From: Gari tellinella | Taxonomy: Eukaryota > Mollusca > Bivalvia > Cardiida > Psammobiidae | Assembly (NCBI GenBank): GCA_922989275.2 | Contig: OV277871.1 | Location: 1,116,001 to 1,180,000 of the forward strand | Direction: 5' to 3' | DNA: 64,000 bases | Part shown: in pieces, positions 38,701-52,500 of the stretch | How positions within the stretch are numbered: the first letter of the stretch is position 1 | Layout: each line of letters begins with the position of its first letter | Made by a program: the position numbers and the translations under genes | Notes under the pieces: generated by a model | Databases searched by the model: none | Seen by the model: the letters and a program-made list of their open reading frames with translations, nothing else | Told to the model about the DNA's origin: nothing

Positions 38701-39025
38701 AAGGTTAAATAATCTACATTCAGAATTGTCAAAATGTTGTCTTTTTCTTCATTACACTGCGATGCATTTCGTTTGCGTTTAAAAGGGAAGGAATAACGTA
38801 TTGTAGTTACTGAGAGATGAGAACATCTCTATTTGGAAGGATAGCAAATAAAAACAATTCAAATTTCTTTCTACATCATATTTCATTAAACAAACGTTAA
38901 AAAAGTACACAAGTGAAAAACAAGCAATAAATAAGTTCATTGGTGAGCACACCATGATGACTGAAGAAATGTACTACTGAAATAATATCACAATTGTCAA
39001 TGGGAAAACAGACTTTAGCCCCCAG
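38701..39025. other. Intergenic, nothing recognised
   Basis: AT-rich unique sequence. Confidence 0.45.
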
Positions 39026-39231
39026 GGGCCCGTTTCATTAAACTTTGTACGACAAAAATGGTCGTAAGTCAGATTATAAAAGTCTAAATTATTATTTACT
39101 TCTCCATCTAATCCTGTCTTGTGACATCTCTTTGGAATCGTCTTGAAAAGACAATTCCAAAGAGATGTCACAAGACAGGATTAGATGGAGAATATTTTTG
39201 ACTAATGACCGATTTTTATGAAACGGGCCTC
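39026..39231. mobile_element. R10 palindromic element
   Basis: Outer arms GGCCCGTTTCAT and ATGAAACGGGCC; inner arms CATCTAATCCTGTCTTGTGA perfectly inverted. A second copy lies at 48596..48832. Confidence 0.82.
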
Positions 39232-39912
39232 AGGAAGTTAGCCTGTCGGCCTTTGGCTATGCAGTATGTCTGTCTGTCAGCACATGTATTCAAAAGTTTC
39301 CGCACCAGATAAGCACTTGCTTTATTTTCAACCCGTTTCCCCAATAGCTTGTTTTCAATGTCTAAGACAGATGGATGCTTAAAAATTGCTGATAATAAAG
39401 CAGAAAGCTCCTTCTTGAGCATTAATTCTGCTTTACTTTTAGCCTGCTAGCATCAACCTCTTGGTATGCAGGAACAAATTTCAATGGCTCTTTTACTTGG
39501 CCTTGTAATGCATGTCTCTGACATAAGTTTTAAGATATACATTTGACCTCGAAGCAGTGTCAACTGCTTCGAGATTTGAAATACAATTCAGGTGTCACAG
39601 GTCACTGTATAATCACATGCCTTTGACACATATTCCGAAGTATTCATCATCATCATCCTGTTTAGTTTATACAGGCCAAACAATTAATCCTTTAACAAGG
39701 GTGAGGCCTGTCGAGGAGCGTAGTCTTCCTCTCCACTTCTGGCGATCCTGTGGTTCGGTAGATTCCATCTTGAGAGATGCATTATCACACATCACAAGGT
39801 CACAGGGGTCCAAATGTTTCTGTGCATTTGACATACTATTTAAGTTACACAACTAACTATATGAAAACATGCCTTGATCACATGGTTAAGGTTGCACTGC
39901 TGTGTTTATATA
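39232..39912. other. Intergenic: R1 remnant, otherwise unrecognised
   Basis: R1 pieces at 39330-39450. Motifs such as ACATGCCTTTGACACAT recur weakly at 41290, suggesting an old repeat. Confidence 0.45.
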
Positions 39913-39920
39913 CACTTGAC

Positions 39921-40930
39921 CACAGGTACTTGACACATACTTTATTTTTTTTTTTTTTACTATACTTCTATTATAGATACAAGGTAAACAGCGCAATTCA
40001 ACACCTAGTCTTTACTATCGACTTAAACTGATGCTAAAATAAACTAGATCGCCGATATTCTCTTGTGGTACCCTCGGGAAATGATTAATTTATCAATATC
40101 TACTTTTTATTTCATCAAATTCCGTCAAATAACGCCACAGTATGTGAATTATAACGAAAATAAGCATCAAAAAGTTTTATGTCGTTCTCACGGTACAGAA
40201 TTTATTGCCCAAAATAAGGGGTAATCTAGTCTGTTTGCACATTTAACGGCCTTTAAGGCTGGAACTTTCACCTAATTTCATTAGAGCAAATGCGTTTGTG
40301 TCGGAACATGACCCTCTTCACTATCAGCTATATGAAATATACATGTAATTTGGCACGAAATTGACAAGTGAAAGACTCATTTCATTTTCAATGCCATTTT
40401 GAATACCGGAATGAATCGAATGAACGGAGCAATCTCATTGGTCAAAATTAAACAGGTAAAGTTTCTTTTAATTTTGCATTCTATGTAAATTATATAAAAC
40501 TGATAATATTTCATTTAAAGATGATTTATAATATTTGGTGAAAGTTCCAGTGGCATAGGCCGTTTATTGTGGACAAATAACAGATCACCCCTACATGTAC
40601 ATGCGTTGCTATGTACCGTGAAAACGACATAAAACTTTTTGATGCTTATTTTCGTTATAATTCACATACTGTGGCGTTATTTGACGGAATTTGATGAAAT
40701 AAAAAGTAGCTATTGATAAATTAATCATTTCCCGAGGGTACCACAAGAGAATATCGGCGATCGAGTCTATTTTAGCATCAGCTTAAGTCGATAGTAAAGA
40801 CTAGGTGTTGAATTGCGCTGTTTACCTTGTATCTATAATAGAAGTATAGTAAAAAAAAAAAATTTTTTTTTTTTTAAAAAGGGGTGGGGGGGGGATTAAT
40901 AGATAATTAAGTATGTGTCAAGTACCTGTG
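39921..40930. mobile_element. Foldback hAT-like element, 1,010 bp, 8-bp duplication
   Basis: Duplication CACTTGAC (39913..39920 and 40931..40938). Ends CACAGGTACTTGACACATAC. Long inverted arms: about 39955-40200 pairs with 40610-40860, and matching pieces near 40265 and 40540 extend the symmetry. No coding frame. An 86-bp relative is at 61498..61583. Confidence 0.9.
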
Positions 40931-40945
40931 CACTTGACATAATGT

Positions 40946-41186
40946 TTAACCCGTTTCCCCATAGCCTGTTTCTAGCATTGAAGAGAGGTGACCACTTAAA
41001 GCAGGTTGAAAGTAAAGCAGAAAGCATTTTGCTTTACTTTCAGCCTGCTTTAAGCTATTATCTGCTAGAATTTAGAAAAATATTTTTTATGAAACATATT
41101 CCCAACTGTTTAAATGGGGACTATTTTCTTTAGTGGAGGAGTAAATTAAAGGCATGAAAAGGTGTATTTATGGGGTAATGGGTTAA
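40946..41186. mobile_element. R1 element
   Basis: TTAA at both ends; full R1 layout with a shortened hairpin loop (GCAGAAAGCATTTTGC). Confidence 0.87.
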
Positions 41187-41391
41187 ATTACACAGCCTAC
41201 TGTTCAAATATAGCTCCTCACATGTTGAAAGTCAGCAGTGTTTATACATGCATTTGATATAACATTAAAGTTCCACAGAACACAGTATAAGTACATGCCT
41301 CTGACACATGTTTAACGTTACACAGCTCGCTATATGCCATATGCTGTTGGCACACTGTTCTGTTCAGACGGACAGTATGAAGCTGCCAACC

Positions 41392-41468
41392 TCACTGTAT
41401 TACGCATGACTTGGATGCATTGTTCTTTTGGAGTTCCTTCATACCCACCTTGAAAACCTCAGCTTTGC
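41392..41468 (-). CDS. EF-hand/CaaX gene terminal exon with CVIQ end
   Basis: Acceptor CATTTCAG, phase 1; TGA at 41394..41392. Encodes KAEVFKVGMKELQKNNASKS, then CVIQ and stop. C-aliphatic-aliphatic-Gln fits a farnesylation-type CaaX box. Confidence 0.83.
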
Positions 41469-44400
41469 CTGAAATGAAGAAGAAACATAGATGTTTGAAC
41501 ATTTATTGTAGTTGACTTAACCCATTACCCAATAGCCTGTTTCTAATTTTGGAGACAAATTATCTCTTAAAGAAGGTTGAAAGTAAAGCAAATGTGCCTG
41601 AAAGCCCATTCTGCTTTACTTTCAGCCTGCTGTAAGCTAACATCTGCTAGAATATAGCAAATATATCTTATGATAACAATTCATGACTATAAATAAGAAC
41701 TATTTTCTTTGGTGGAAAATCAAATGTAAGGCGTATTCAGAGGGTAATGGGTTAAATAAAAAATAAAAAACATTTAAAATCCTTATAAAAACAAAGCTTC
41801 TGTGTTAACACTTAAGCTAAAAACCAACCAAATACTATGTTCCATAAAACATAAAGAAGAAAATTTGTTTCAAGTGAATAACCTTGACCCTTTACGATTT
41901 ACCCCATAGCCTGTTTTTAGTTTTGAACACATGTAACATTCTGCTTTACCTTCAGCCTGCTTTAAGCTACCATTTACTAGGATATAGACATTATTTCTAA
42001 TGATGCATACTCATGTGTTGAACCATTTTCTTCAGTGGAGTAATATAGTGTATTTAAGGAGTAATTGGCTAATAGACAATTTATTCAGCAGGACAAGATA
42101 TACCTTATTCTTTACCAATTAATAAAAATGGAGAAATTGTTGTTGAAAATGACAATATGCAAACTGTTTGGAGCCTGGTCAGATAGACATCTGAGTTATC
42201 CATCGCCTGATCAGACTCAATAAACTCTTTTGAAATAGAAATCATTGTTTTGACACAAACATGTTTGCTGGGAAATAATGATGTTTCCTCTAATGTAAGC
42301 AGGTAGATGAGATAGTTGAGAGATATGTATACTGATACCTGACTTGGTGTATATGTTATCTATGATGAGAAGATACTCATAGAAGTCGAGGGTATGGTTC
42401 AGAGATATGTATACTGATACCTGACTTGGTGTATATATTATCAATGATGAGAAGATACTCATAGAAGTCGAGGGTATGGTTCAGAGATATGTATACTGAT
42501 ACCTGACTTGGTGTATATATTATCAATGATGAGAAGATACTCATAGAAGTCGAGGGTATGGTTCAGAGATATGTATACTGATACCTGACTTGGTGTATAT
42601 ATTATCTATGATGAGGAGATACTCGTAGAAGTCGAGGGTATGGTTCAGAGATGAGATAGTTGAGATACGTATACTGATACCTGACTTGGTGTATATGTTA
42701 TCTATGATGAGGAGATACTTGTAGAAGTCGAGGGTATGGTTCAGAGATATGTATACTGATACCTGATTTGGTGTATATATTATCTATGATGAGAAGATAC
42801 TCGTAGAAGTAGAGGGTATGGTTCAGAGATGAGATAGTTGAGATATGTATACTGATACCTGACTTGGTGTATATATTATCAATGATGAGGAGATACTCGT
42901 AGAAGTCTAGGGTATGGTTCTTGTCCCTGTCTACCTCCTCCATGGCTTCTTGTAACTGGTGAGCGTTAAAGTTGAACCCTAGCTGGGTTACCACCTTGAC
43001 CATCTGAAACAAAATAACTGGTGAGCATTAACCCTTTCCCCAATAGGAGTAACTTTTAGCGCATTTTATTTCTTCCTCCGCTGAAGAAAATAGTTCCAAT
43101 TTGTTCAGGCATGAACATGTACGATGAGAAATATTTTATCATTCCTAGCAGAAGGTAGCTTAAAGCAGGCTGAAAGTAAAGCAGAATGTGCCTTAAGGCG
43201 CATTCTGCTTTACTTTCAACCTGCTTTAAGTAATCACGTTTGAAAAAGAAAATTTGGAAATCTTAGAATTTTCATTATCAACTTATGGAAGCCCTGTTAT
43301 AACTACTGTTATTACCTCTGATAAATCTAAGGACTGGTCTCCATTCTTGTCAAACTCCATAAACTTTTCATACTGGTCCAAAATCTGAAATAAATAAAGT
43401 GATAAATGTAGTCAGAGACCTTCAAGAGATGTTCTTGTGCAACTTTTTTAGTTAATAACTTTTATGCAGATTTTTTTCGAATGGACTAGATCTATTCCTC
43501 TCTTGGAAAATATTGATTTTTAAAAAATACAAGAATTTCAGAAAAATGAAAGTGAAGAGTATACTAAAGCCTTGTCGTATGAAAACAGAGCAGATCATGA
43601 TCAGAGCCCTGAGATAAGGATCTGCACTGTTTTTCATTTGCAAAATATTTGTAAATGAGACCTTAAATTTAATAGACTAAATTTAATGTGAAACTTGAAA
43701 ATACCATCTCAAGTTTAATGGTCTGTGAGTTAACCCAATACCCCATAGCCTATTTTTTAAGTTTTGAAGACAAGTGATCACTTAAAGCAGGTTGAAAGTA
43801 AACCAGAATGCATTCTGCTTTACTTTCAGCCTGCTTTAAGCTACCATCTTCTAGAATATAAAAAATATTTCTAATGATAAGTATTCATGACTTTATTTCT
43901 TCAGTGGATGAATAAATACAAGGTGTAAAAAGGCGTATTTATTGGGTAATGGTTAAAGCAGTAAAACAAACTTACAAAACTCTGTGACATGTGACCAAAG
44001 TACTTTAGTGGGTTTATAGGATGTAGTCTCTTCGTTGTTGGATTGACGATAACTGGATTTGGAGGAGCTTGAACAGAAAAAAGAAAGTTTATATGTAGAG
44101 TATTGCAGATTCAATACATACAGTGTTCTCTCCTAACAATGATTCCTTCCTTAAAACAACACTTGTCGCTGTTTCCCAAACAAGACAGTTATGCCCAACC
44201 TTTTCGCGGCTGCAATATCCTCTGCTTAAAGTTGTTGTGTGCTGTTTTTCTCAAAGTCACATATTGGACATTTTTACAGAAAAAAGAGGCCCAGAGGGCC
44301 ACATTTCGCTCACCTGAGACATTGTACCATAGAAGCTGACTGGGCAAGACAACATTTTGATATAGCTGATATAACTGATAAGCCCCGGGGCAAGGCCAAA

Positions 44401-46488
44401 TTTGATCCAGGGGTCATAATTTGAACAATGTTGGTAGAGGACCATAGGGCAAAGCTACATGTCAAATATAAATGATCTGGGCCTTACGGTTTCAGAGAAG
44501 AAGATTTTTAAAGGTTTTCCTATAAAAAACTAATAAGCCCCAGGGCGGGGCCATTTTTGGCCTGGGGATCATAATTTGATCAATCTTGGTAGAGGACCAC
44601 AAGGCAAAGCTATATGTCAAATATTAAAGATCTGGGCCTTACAGTTTCAGAGAAGAAGATTTGTAAAGGTTTTCCTATATAAGTCCATGTAAAACTGATA
44701 AGCCCCGGGGCGGGGCCAATTTTGACCCGGGGGTCATAATTTGAACAACTTTGGTAGAGGACTATAAGGCAAAGCTACATGTCAAATATAAATGAACTGG
44801 GCCTTACGGTTTCAGAGAAGAAGATTTTTAAAGGATTTCCTATGAAAAACTGATAAGCCCGAGGGCGGGGCCTTTTTTGGCCCGGGGGTCATAATTTGAA
44901 CAATCTTGGTAGAGGACCAGAAGGCAAAGCTACATGTCAAATATTAAAGACCTGGGCCTTATAGTTTCAGAGAAGAAGATTTTTAAAGGTTTTCCTATAT
45001 AAGTCTATGTAAAACTGATAAGCCCCGGGGCGGGGCCATTTTTGACCCGGGGTCATTATTTGAACAATCTTGGTAGAGGACCATAAGGCAAAGCTTCATG
45101 TCAAATATTAATGATCTAGGCCATACGGTTTCTGAGAAGAAGATTTTTAAAGGTTTTCCTAAGAAAAACTGATAAGCCCCAGGGCGGGGCCATTTTTGAC
45201 TCCAGGGTCAAAAATTGAACAATCTTGGTAGAAGACCACAAGGCAAAGCTATATGTCAAATATTAAAGATCTGGGCCATACAGTTTCAGAGAAGAAGATT
45301 TTTAAAGGTTTTCCTATATAATTCAATGTAAAACTGATAAGCCCGGGGGCAGGGCCAATTTTGACCCAGGGGTCATAATTTGAACAATCTTGGTAGAGGA
45401 CCATAAGGCAAAGCTACATGTCAAATATTAATGATCTAGGCCATAAGGTTTCTGAGAAGAAGATTTTTAAAGGTTTTCCTAAGAAAAACTGATAAGCCCC
45501 AGGGCGGGGCCATTTTTGGCCCCAGGGTCAAAATTTGAACAATCTTGGTAGAAGACCACAAGGCAAAGCTATATGTCAAATATTAAAGATCTGGGCCATA
45601 CAGTTTCAGAGAAGAAGATTTTTAAAGGTTTTCCTATATAATTCAATGTAAAACTGATAAGCCCGGGGGCGGGGCCAGTTTTGACCCAGGGGTCATAATT
45701 TGAACAATCTTGGTAGAGGACCATGAGGCAAAGCTACATGTCAAATATTAATGATCTAGGCCATACGGTTTCTGAGAAGAAGATTTTTAAAGGTTTTCCT
45801 AAGAAAAACTGATAAGCCCCAGGGCGGGGCCATTTTTGGCCCCAGGGTCCAAATTTGAACAATCTTGCTAGAAAATCATTAGGTTATGATACATACCAAA
45901 TATCAAAGGTCTGGGCCTTTGGGTTTCTGAGAAGAAGATTTTTAAAGATTTTCTTATGCATTAAAAGTTGTCTATACGGTCATGTTAGAAAACCTGGTCC
46001 CACAGCAAGGGGAATAACTCTAGCCAAAATCTTTGAACAAGATTTCGTTCCCCCTTGTCACTGATGCTTCTGACAAAGTTTGGTTGAAATCGGGTCAGTG
46101 GTTTCAGAGGAGATGTTGTTTGAAAATGTGGACGGACGACGGCAGACGGACGACAGACAACGGACGCCGGACGGTGGACGACGGACGAAGAGCGATCACA
46201 ATAGCTTATCCTGAGCCTTTTGGCTCAGGTGAGCTAAAAACATAATGACTAGTGACAAACAGGCTTGGATCCGAGCTGACTAATTATAAAATATTTTATA
46301 ATATTTGTATTAATATTGAAAGAATTTCCATGTTTCCATGTAACTACATAATGTACATGTATCATGTTTATTGTGAATGTAGTTATTTGTCTTTTCATCC
46401 TTTGTGGGTACATTAAATTTATATAATTTCATGTGAAACGCTTTTGAATGCACAACTTCTGTGTGAAAAGAGCGTTGTATAAATCGGG

Positions 46489-46521
<33 letters not shown>

Positions 46522-49500
46522 TTAAAGCAAGGTGACACTAAAACAGAATGCTCCTAACCTGTCATAAACACCTTATAAATACATTGTAACACAATTAACC
46601 CTTTACTCCATAAATACGCCTTTTTACTCCTCTAACTGATTTCTCCACTAAAGAATATACATATACTTCCATTTTATACAGTAATGAACATGCAATATAT
46701 GAAACATTTCCTATATAATAGCAGATGGTAGCTTAAAGCAGGCTGAAAGTAAAGCAGAATGTGCCTTAAGGCACATTCTGCTTTACTTTCAACCTGCTTT
46801 AAGTGGTCACCTGTCTTCAAAACTAGAAATAGGCTATGGGGTAATGGGTTAAGTGGTTGTAATAGGGAGGTTTTAGTGTAATTACCGTCTTCAGATATTC
46901 CACTAAGTGTTGGTGCCACAGATGCTGTCTTCTTTTCTTCATGGATACCCTTTAACACACTGAAACAGGACAATAGTACAGTCAAACTTCAATAACTTGA
47001 GCTACCTTAACCCTTTACCCCAATGATATGACTTTTTACACCTCTAATCTATTCCTACACTAGGGAAATTAATTCCAATCTGTGGAGTCATGAATATACA
47101 ACATATGACATAATAATTTAGAAATTAACTGAATTTTTCGACGTTTAAGCGAAATAAAAGACAGAAAATGATCGGCAAATTCCATGAATTGTGCTAGGGA
47201 ATCATGGTAATTTGCGGATCATTTTCTGTCATTTATTTCGCTTAAACGTTGAAAAAAAATCAGTTCAATTCTTAAATTTCCATTTTATTTGCTGTAATTT
47301 CTAAAATTAAATGAACATTTTATTAGTATGCAATGTATGTACCCCTTCAAATTATTCCTCCACTGAAGAAAATAGTTCCTATTTCTACAGTCATGAATAT
47401 GTACCATTAGAAATGATTTCTATACGCTAGCAGATTGTAGCTAAAAGCAGGCTGAAAGTAAAGCCTTGAGACACATTTACTTTCAACCTGCTGTAATTAG
47501 TACTCTTATCTTCACTACTAGAAATAGGCTATGGGGTAGTTAAGGTTAAGATGAACATACCCCTTGGTCACGTTTCAACTTTTAAATAAGGATATGTTCA
47601 ACTTACGAAAATTATTTGAAACAAGGCTCCAGATAAGAGGGACTAAACTGAACAAATCCAATATTTTCACACGCATTTAGCACCAAATCCTATGGTGTCA
47701 CTACTCAATAGAATCATCTCAAAGAGACGATTCTAATGAGTAGTGACACCATAGGATTTATAATAAAGATTTTAGTTTTTTAAAATACTCCCCCTATCTG
47801 GAGCTCTGTTGAAATAGCTGAACATGTGTTACCTACTTTTTATTTGGCACAATAGCTGGAGCAGACAATCTTCTTATCCGCCGCACTCTGAAGTTATCCT
47901 GTAATCATATCAAAACCAGTTTTATTTTAATGACATACCCATAGACAGTCACAATGTTCTTGCCTTCTTATTCGCCGCACTCTACAGTTATCCTGTAATT
48001 AGTATTAAACAGTTTTCATCTTTATGACATAGACAGTCACATTTATGTTCTTCCCTGCACAGCCAACCATGCAAATAACCTATGATCAACTGTGTTTAAT
48101 CCATTACCCCATAGATACTCATATTTACGACTTTAATTTATTCCTCCAATGAAGAAAATAGTTCCATTTTATGCAGTAATAAATGTGAAATATAAAAAAT
48201 ATTTTCTATATTCTAGCAGATGGTAGCTTAAAGCATTCTGCTTTACTTTCAACCTGCTTTATGTGGCTATACCTGTCTTCAATTAACTTACGTGTAACAG
48301 GATGGTAAGTAAACCACAATGTCATAGAGCCTCCTTACTTTGTGTAACTTATCTTTAAAGATTATTAACTCGTTCTCCCCATGAACACCAAATGAAACAT
48401 TTGTCCTATATAAACGGTGTAGACCAAGATATTTAGGAGCCAGCCCTCTGATCAGGGTATTCACCATTTGTAATTTTGCAAACAATTGTAAAAAGCAACA
48501 GTAAAAAGTTATTTAAAAAAACTTTATTGGAAAGTGGAAATGTCCGTTTCAAGTTTCATAGGTAAATGAATAATAGTTTCACTGCCTGTCACCTGGGGCC
48601 TGTTTCATAAAACTGCGTACAAAATCGTTGTCGTAAGTCAGATTATAAAAGTCTCAATTAATATTTATTTCTCCATCTTATCTTGTCTTGTGATATCTCT
48701 CTGAAATCGTCTTGAAAAGACGATTCCAAAGAGATGTCACAAGACAGGATTTGATACAGAAATTAAATGTATTTTAAAGTTTTGACTTATGACCGTTTTT
48801 GTCGTACAAAGTTTTATGAAATGGGCCCCTGATCTTACATTTTCTAGATATCTGTAATGTGCAGGCATATCTTCCCTGGCTTTCGCGACCTCTCCCTCTG
48901 CAATGGTTGTGTAGCATTTCTCCATTCTCTGCTTCAGGTTTCTAAAGTCTGGATCTATCTCACCGTCATTAAGGTCGAGAAACTTGCACGACAATAAACT
49001 GTAGTAGAGAGACAAAGCGAATAAACAAATTGTTATCTATTAATCCATTACCCAATAGCCTGTTTCTAGTTTTGAAAACAGCTTGTCACAACTCCTGTAT
49101 GAAAAGAGCGCTATATAAATCTGGTATAATAATAACTATCACTTAAAGCTGGTTGAAAGTAAAGCAGAATGTACCTTTTCAGCCTGCTTTAACCCATTAC
49201 CCCATAAATTTAACCCATTACCCCATAAATACACCTTTTTACGCCACTTTAATTTATTGCTCCACTGAAGAAAATAGTTTGATATAGTCATGAATATATG
49301 CCATAAGAAATATTTTCTATATCCTTGTAGACAGTAGCTTTAAGCAGGCTGAAAGTAAAGCAGAATGCACGTTAAGGTGCATTCTGCTTTATTTACAACC
49401 TGTTTTAAGTGGTCATCCATCTCCAAATACTTGAAACAAGCTATGGGGTAATGGGTTAAGCTACAGTCTAATAGGATGTAGAAAACATTTCTTATGGTGC

Positions 49501-52500
49501 ATAATTCATGATTGAATTAATTGGATTTTATTCAGTGGAGTAATAAACTAAATGTGTAAAAGTGTGTGTATATGGAGTAATGGGTTAAAGGCATATTCGA
49601 TCGTTTATACAAGAGCCATACAAGCAGATTGAATTTGCCGCAGTCTTATTTCCATTTATCTTTGTTATTTCTTAACTAATGTTTATGTATACATTTAACC
49701 CATTACCCCATAGCCTGTTTCTACTTTTGACAATAGGTGGTCTTAAAGCAGGTTGAAAGTAAAGCAGAATGTGCCTTTAGGCACATTCTGCTTTACTTTC
49801 AGCCTGCTTTAAGCTACCATCAGCTACAATAAAGAAAATATTTCTTATGATAGAGATTCATCACTGTGTAATTTGGAACTATTTTGTTCAGTGGAGGAAT
49901 GTATTATAGGCGTAAAAAGGCATATTTATGGGGGAATGGGCTAAGTGTCTAACATCAGGGAATACTGTATCCCTGCTGACATGCATTTACAAACAAATAT
50001 ATCTCAGGCCAAAATTAATTTTTATTCTCTCTAAGACAGACATACATGTATACCCATTATCTCATAGCCTGTTTCTAGTTTTGAAGACAGGAGGTTGAAA
50101 GGAAAGCAGAATACCCATTAAGGCACAATCTACTATAATATCAGCCTACTTTAAACTACCATCTGCTAGGATACCAAAAACATTTCTTATGATACATAAT
50201 TATGCAAAACTGTATGAATTGGAATGTTTTTGTTTTCAGTGGAGGAAAAATTTAAACGCATAAAAGTGCTTATCTAGGGAGTTGAGGGTTATTCTTCAAT
50301 CAGCTATGTTATAGAACATATTTCTTATGGTGCATATTCATGACTGTATAAAGGGGAACTATATTGATATGATAAAGACATAAAAAGGTGTAGCTATTTG
50401 GTAATTGGTTAACCCATTACCCCATAAATACACTTTTTACGCCTTTAATTTATTTCTCCACTGAGGAAAATAGTTCCAATTTACACAGTTATAAATATGG
50501 ATGAAAAAAATTATCTTCTATATTCTAGCAGATTGTAGCTTACAGCAGGATGAAAGTAAAGCAAAATGTGCCTTAAGGCACATTCTGCTTTACTTTCAAC
50601 CTGCTTTAAGTGGTCACCTATTTTCAAAACTAGAATCAGGCTATGGGGCAATGGGTTAAAGCATGACAACAAGCTACAAAGGAAAGACAAGCAAAGGATT
50701 GTTGACTTACTTGAAGTCAGTTTTCATGCCTCCTATGACACCCACTGTACATGTCTGTAGGTCATACAGCTGCTTCTCCAGGTACACAATATCCTGTAAC
50801 AATTACATGTACTGGTAAATTGTAACATACAAATCACTGCATCATGGCCAATAGAAAGAGAAGACAGAAAGTGGGGAATTGTCAGCCTTGTCCAAACTTG
50901 GGTTATTGTCCAAGTGGGTATATATAATTGTCCCAGTGGGTAATAATTGCCCTGTGGGGAATTGACTGCTTTATCCAAAAAGGGGAGAATTGTCCTAGTG
51001 GGTAATTGTCCGGGTGGGTAATTCTATTTGGAAATTGTCCTGTGGGGAATTGTCCGCCTTGTCTAAAAGTGGGTAATTGTCATATTGGGTAATTGTCCAA
51101 GTGGGCAATTGTCCTGTGAGGTAATTGTCCAAGTGGGGAATTGTCCTGTGGGGAATTGTCTGCCTTTTCCGAAAGTGGGGGAATGGTAATAGCTGGGTAA
51201 TTGACCCAGTGGGTAATTCTCATGTGGGGAAGTGTCTGCCATGTCTGAATGGGGGAATTGTAATAGTTGGTAATTATCCTAGAGGGTAATTGTCCTCCAT
51301 GTCCAAAAGTGGGTCATTGTCTGAGTGGGCCATTGTCTGAGTGGGGAACTGTCCTTTCGGAAATTGTCTGTCTTGTCCAAAAGTGGGGGAATTGTAGTAG
51401 TAGGTAATTGTCCTGTGGCTAGTTATCCCAGTGGGTAATTGCCCTGTGGGTTTTTGTCCATCCTTGTCCAAAATTAGGTTATTGTCCTTGTGTGGAATTG
51501 TACTGTAGGGTAATGTCCATCTTATCCAAAAGTGGGCCATTTTCCTTGTGGGTAATTGTCCTTGTGGGGAATTGTCCTTTGAGAAATTGTCTGTCTTGTC
51601 CAAAGGTGGGGGAATTGTAATAGCGGGTAATTGTCCTGTGGGTAATTGTCCAACTTGTCCAAAAGTGGGTTATTGTCCTAGTGGGTAATTGTCCACAGTT
51701 GGGAAATGTCCGTATTGTCCAAAAGTGGGCCATTGTCCGAGTGGGTAATTGTACAAGTGGGGAATTGTCCTTTGGGAAATTGTTGGTCTTGTCAAAAAGT
51801 GGGGGAATTGTAGTAGTAGGTAATTGTCCAGTGGCTAGTTATCCCAGTGGGCAATTGCCCTGTGGGTTATTGTCCACCTTGTCCAAAATTGGGTAATAGT
51901 CCTTGTGGGTAATTTTACTGTAGGGTAATGTCCATCTTATCCAAAAGTGGGCCATTGTCCTTGTGGGTAATTGTCCTTGTGGGGAATTGTCCTTTGGGAA
52001 ATTGTCTGTCTTGTCCAAAAGTGGGGGAATTGTAATAGTGGGTAATTGTCCCAGTGGGTAATTGTCCCAGTGGGTAATTGTCCGCCTTGTCCAAAATTGG
52101 GTTATTGTCCTAGTATGTAATTGTCCTGTGGGAAAATGTCCATCTTGTCCAAAAGTGGGGAATTGTTCTAGAGGGGAATTGTCTGCCTTGTCCAAAAGTG
52201 GGGAATTGTCCTAGAGGGGAATTGTCTGCCTTGTCCAAAAGTGGGGAATTGTCCTAGTGGGGAATTGTCCGTACCTCTATCTACTCATCCCTATAATAAC
52301 TAATATGTTTTACAGTGTTGAGAATGGTAGGTGGCTGCTTGAAGCAGGGTGTTAGTTCAGCAGAAAACACCTTTAGGAGCTTTCTGCTTTATTTTCATCG
52401 TGCTTTGAACAGTTCCCTGCCTCAACCAATGTTTTCTATGTCATTATAAGTGGCCCACCTTGTCCTGTATAAAGTTAGTCCTGCTGAGTTTGTCGCTGGC

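Noticed and set aside
40915..41133. Short frame with [21 protein letters not shown] sequence, seen in many places
   Set aside because: This peptide arises from the R1 hairpin in every copy; it is not a gene family.
46115..46200. GGACGAC-rich stretch as a coding or regulatory block
   Set aside because: It is the terminal part of the R8 repeat and degenerate.
47939..47992. A real extra coding exon of the EF-hand gene
   Set aside because: It would need a 40-bp intron and lies in a recent duplication; kept only as a finding, not as a CDS.
50880..52275. Long reading frames rich in Gln, Asp and Pro on the - strand
   Set aside because: They follow the minisatellite, have no splice context and no family resemblance.
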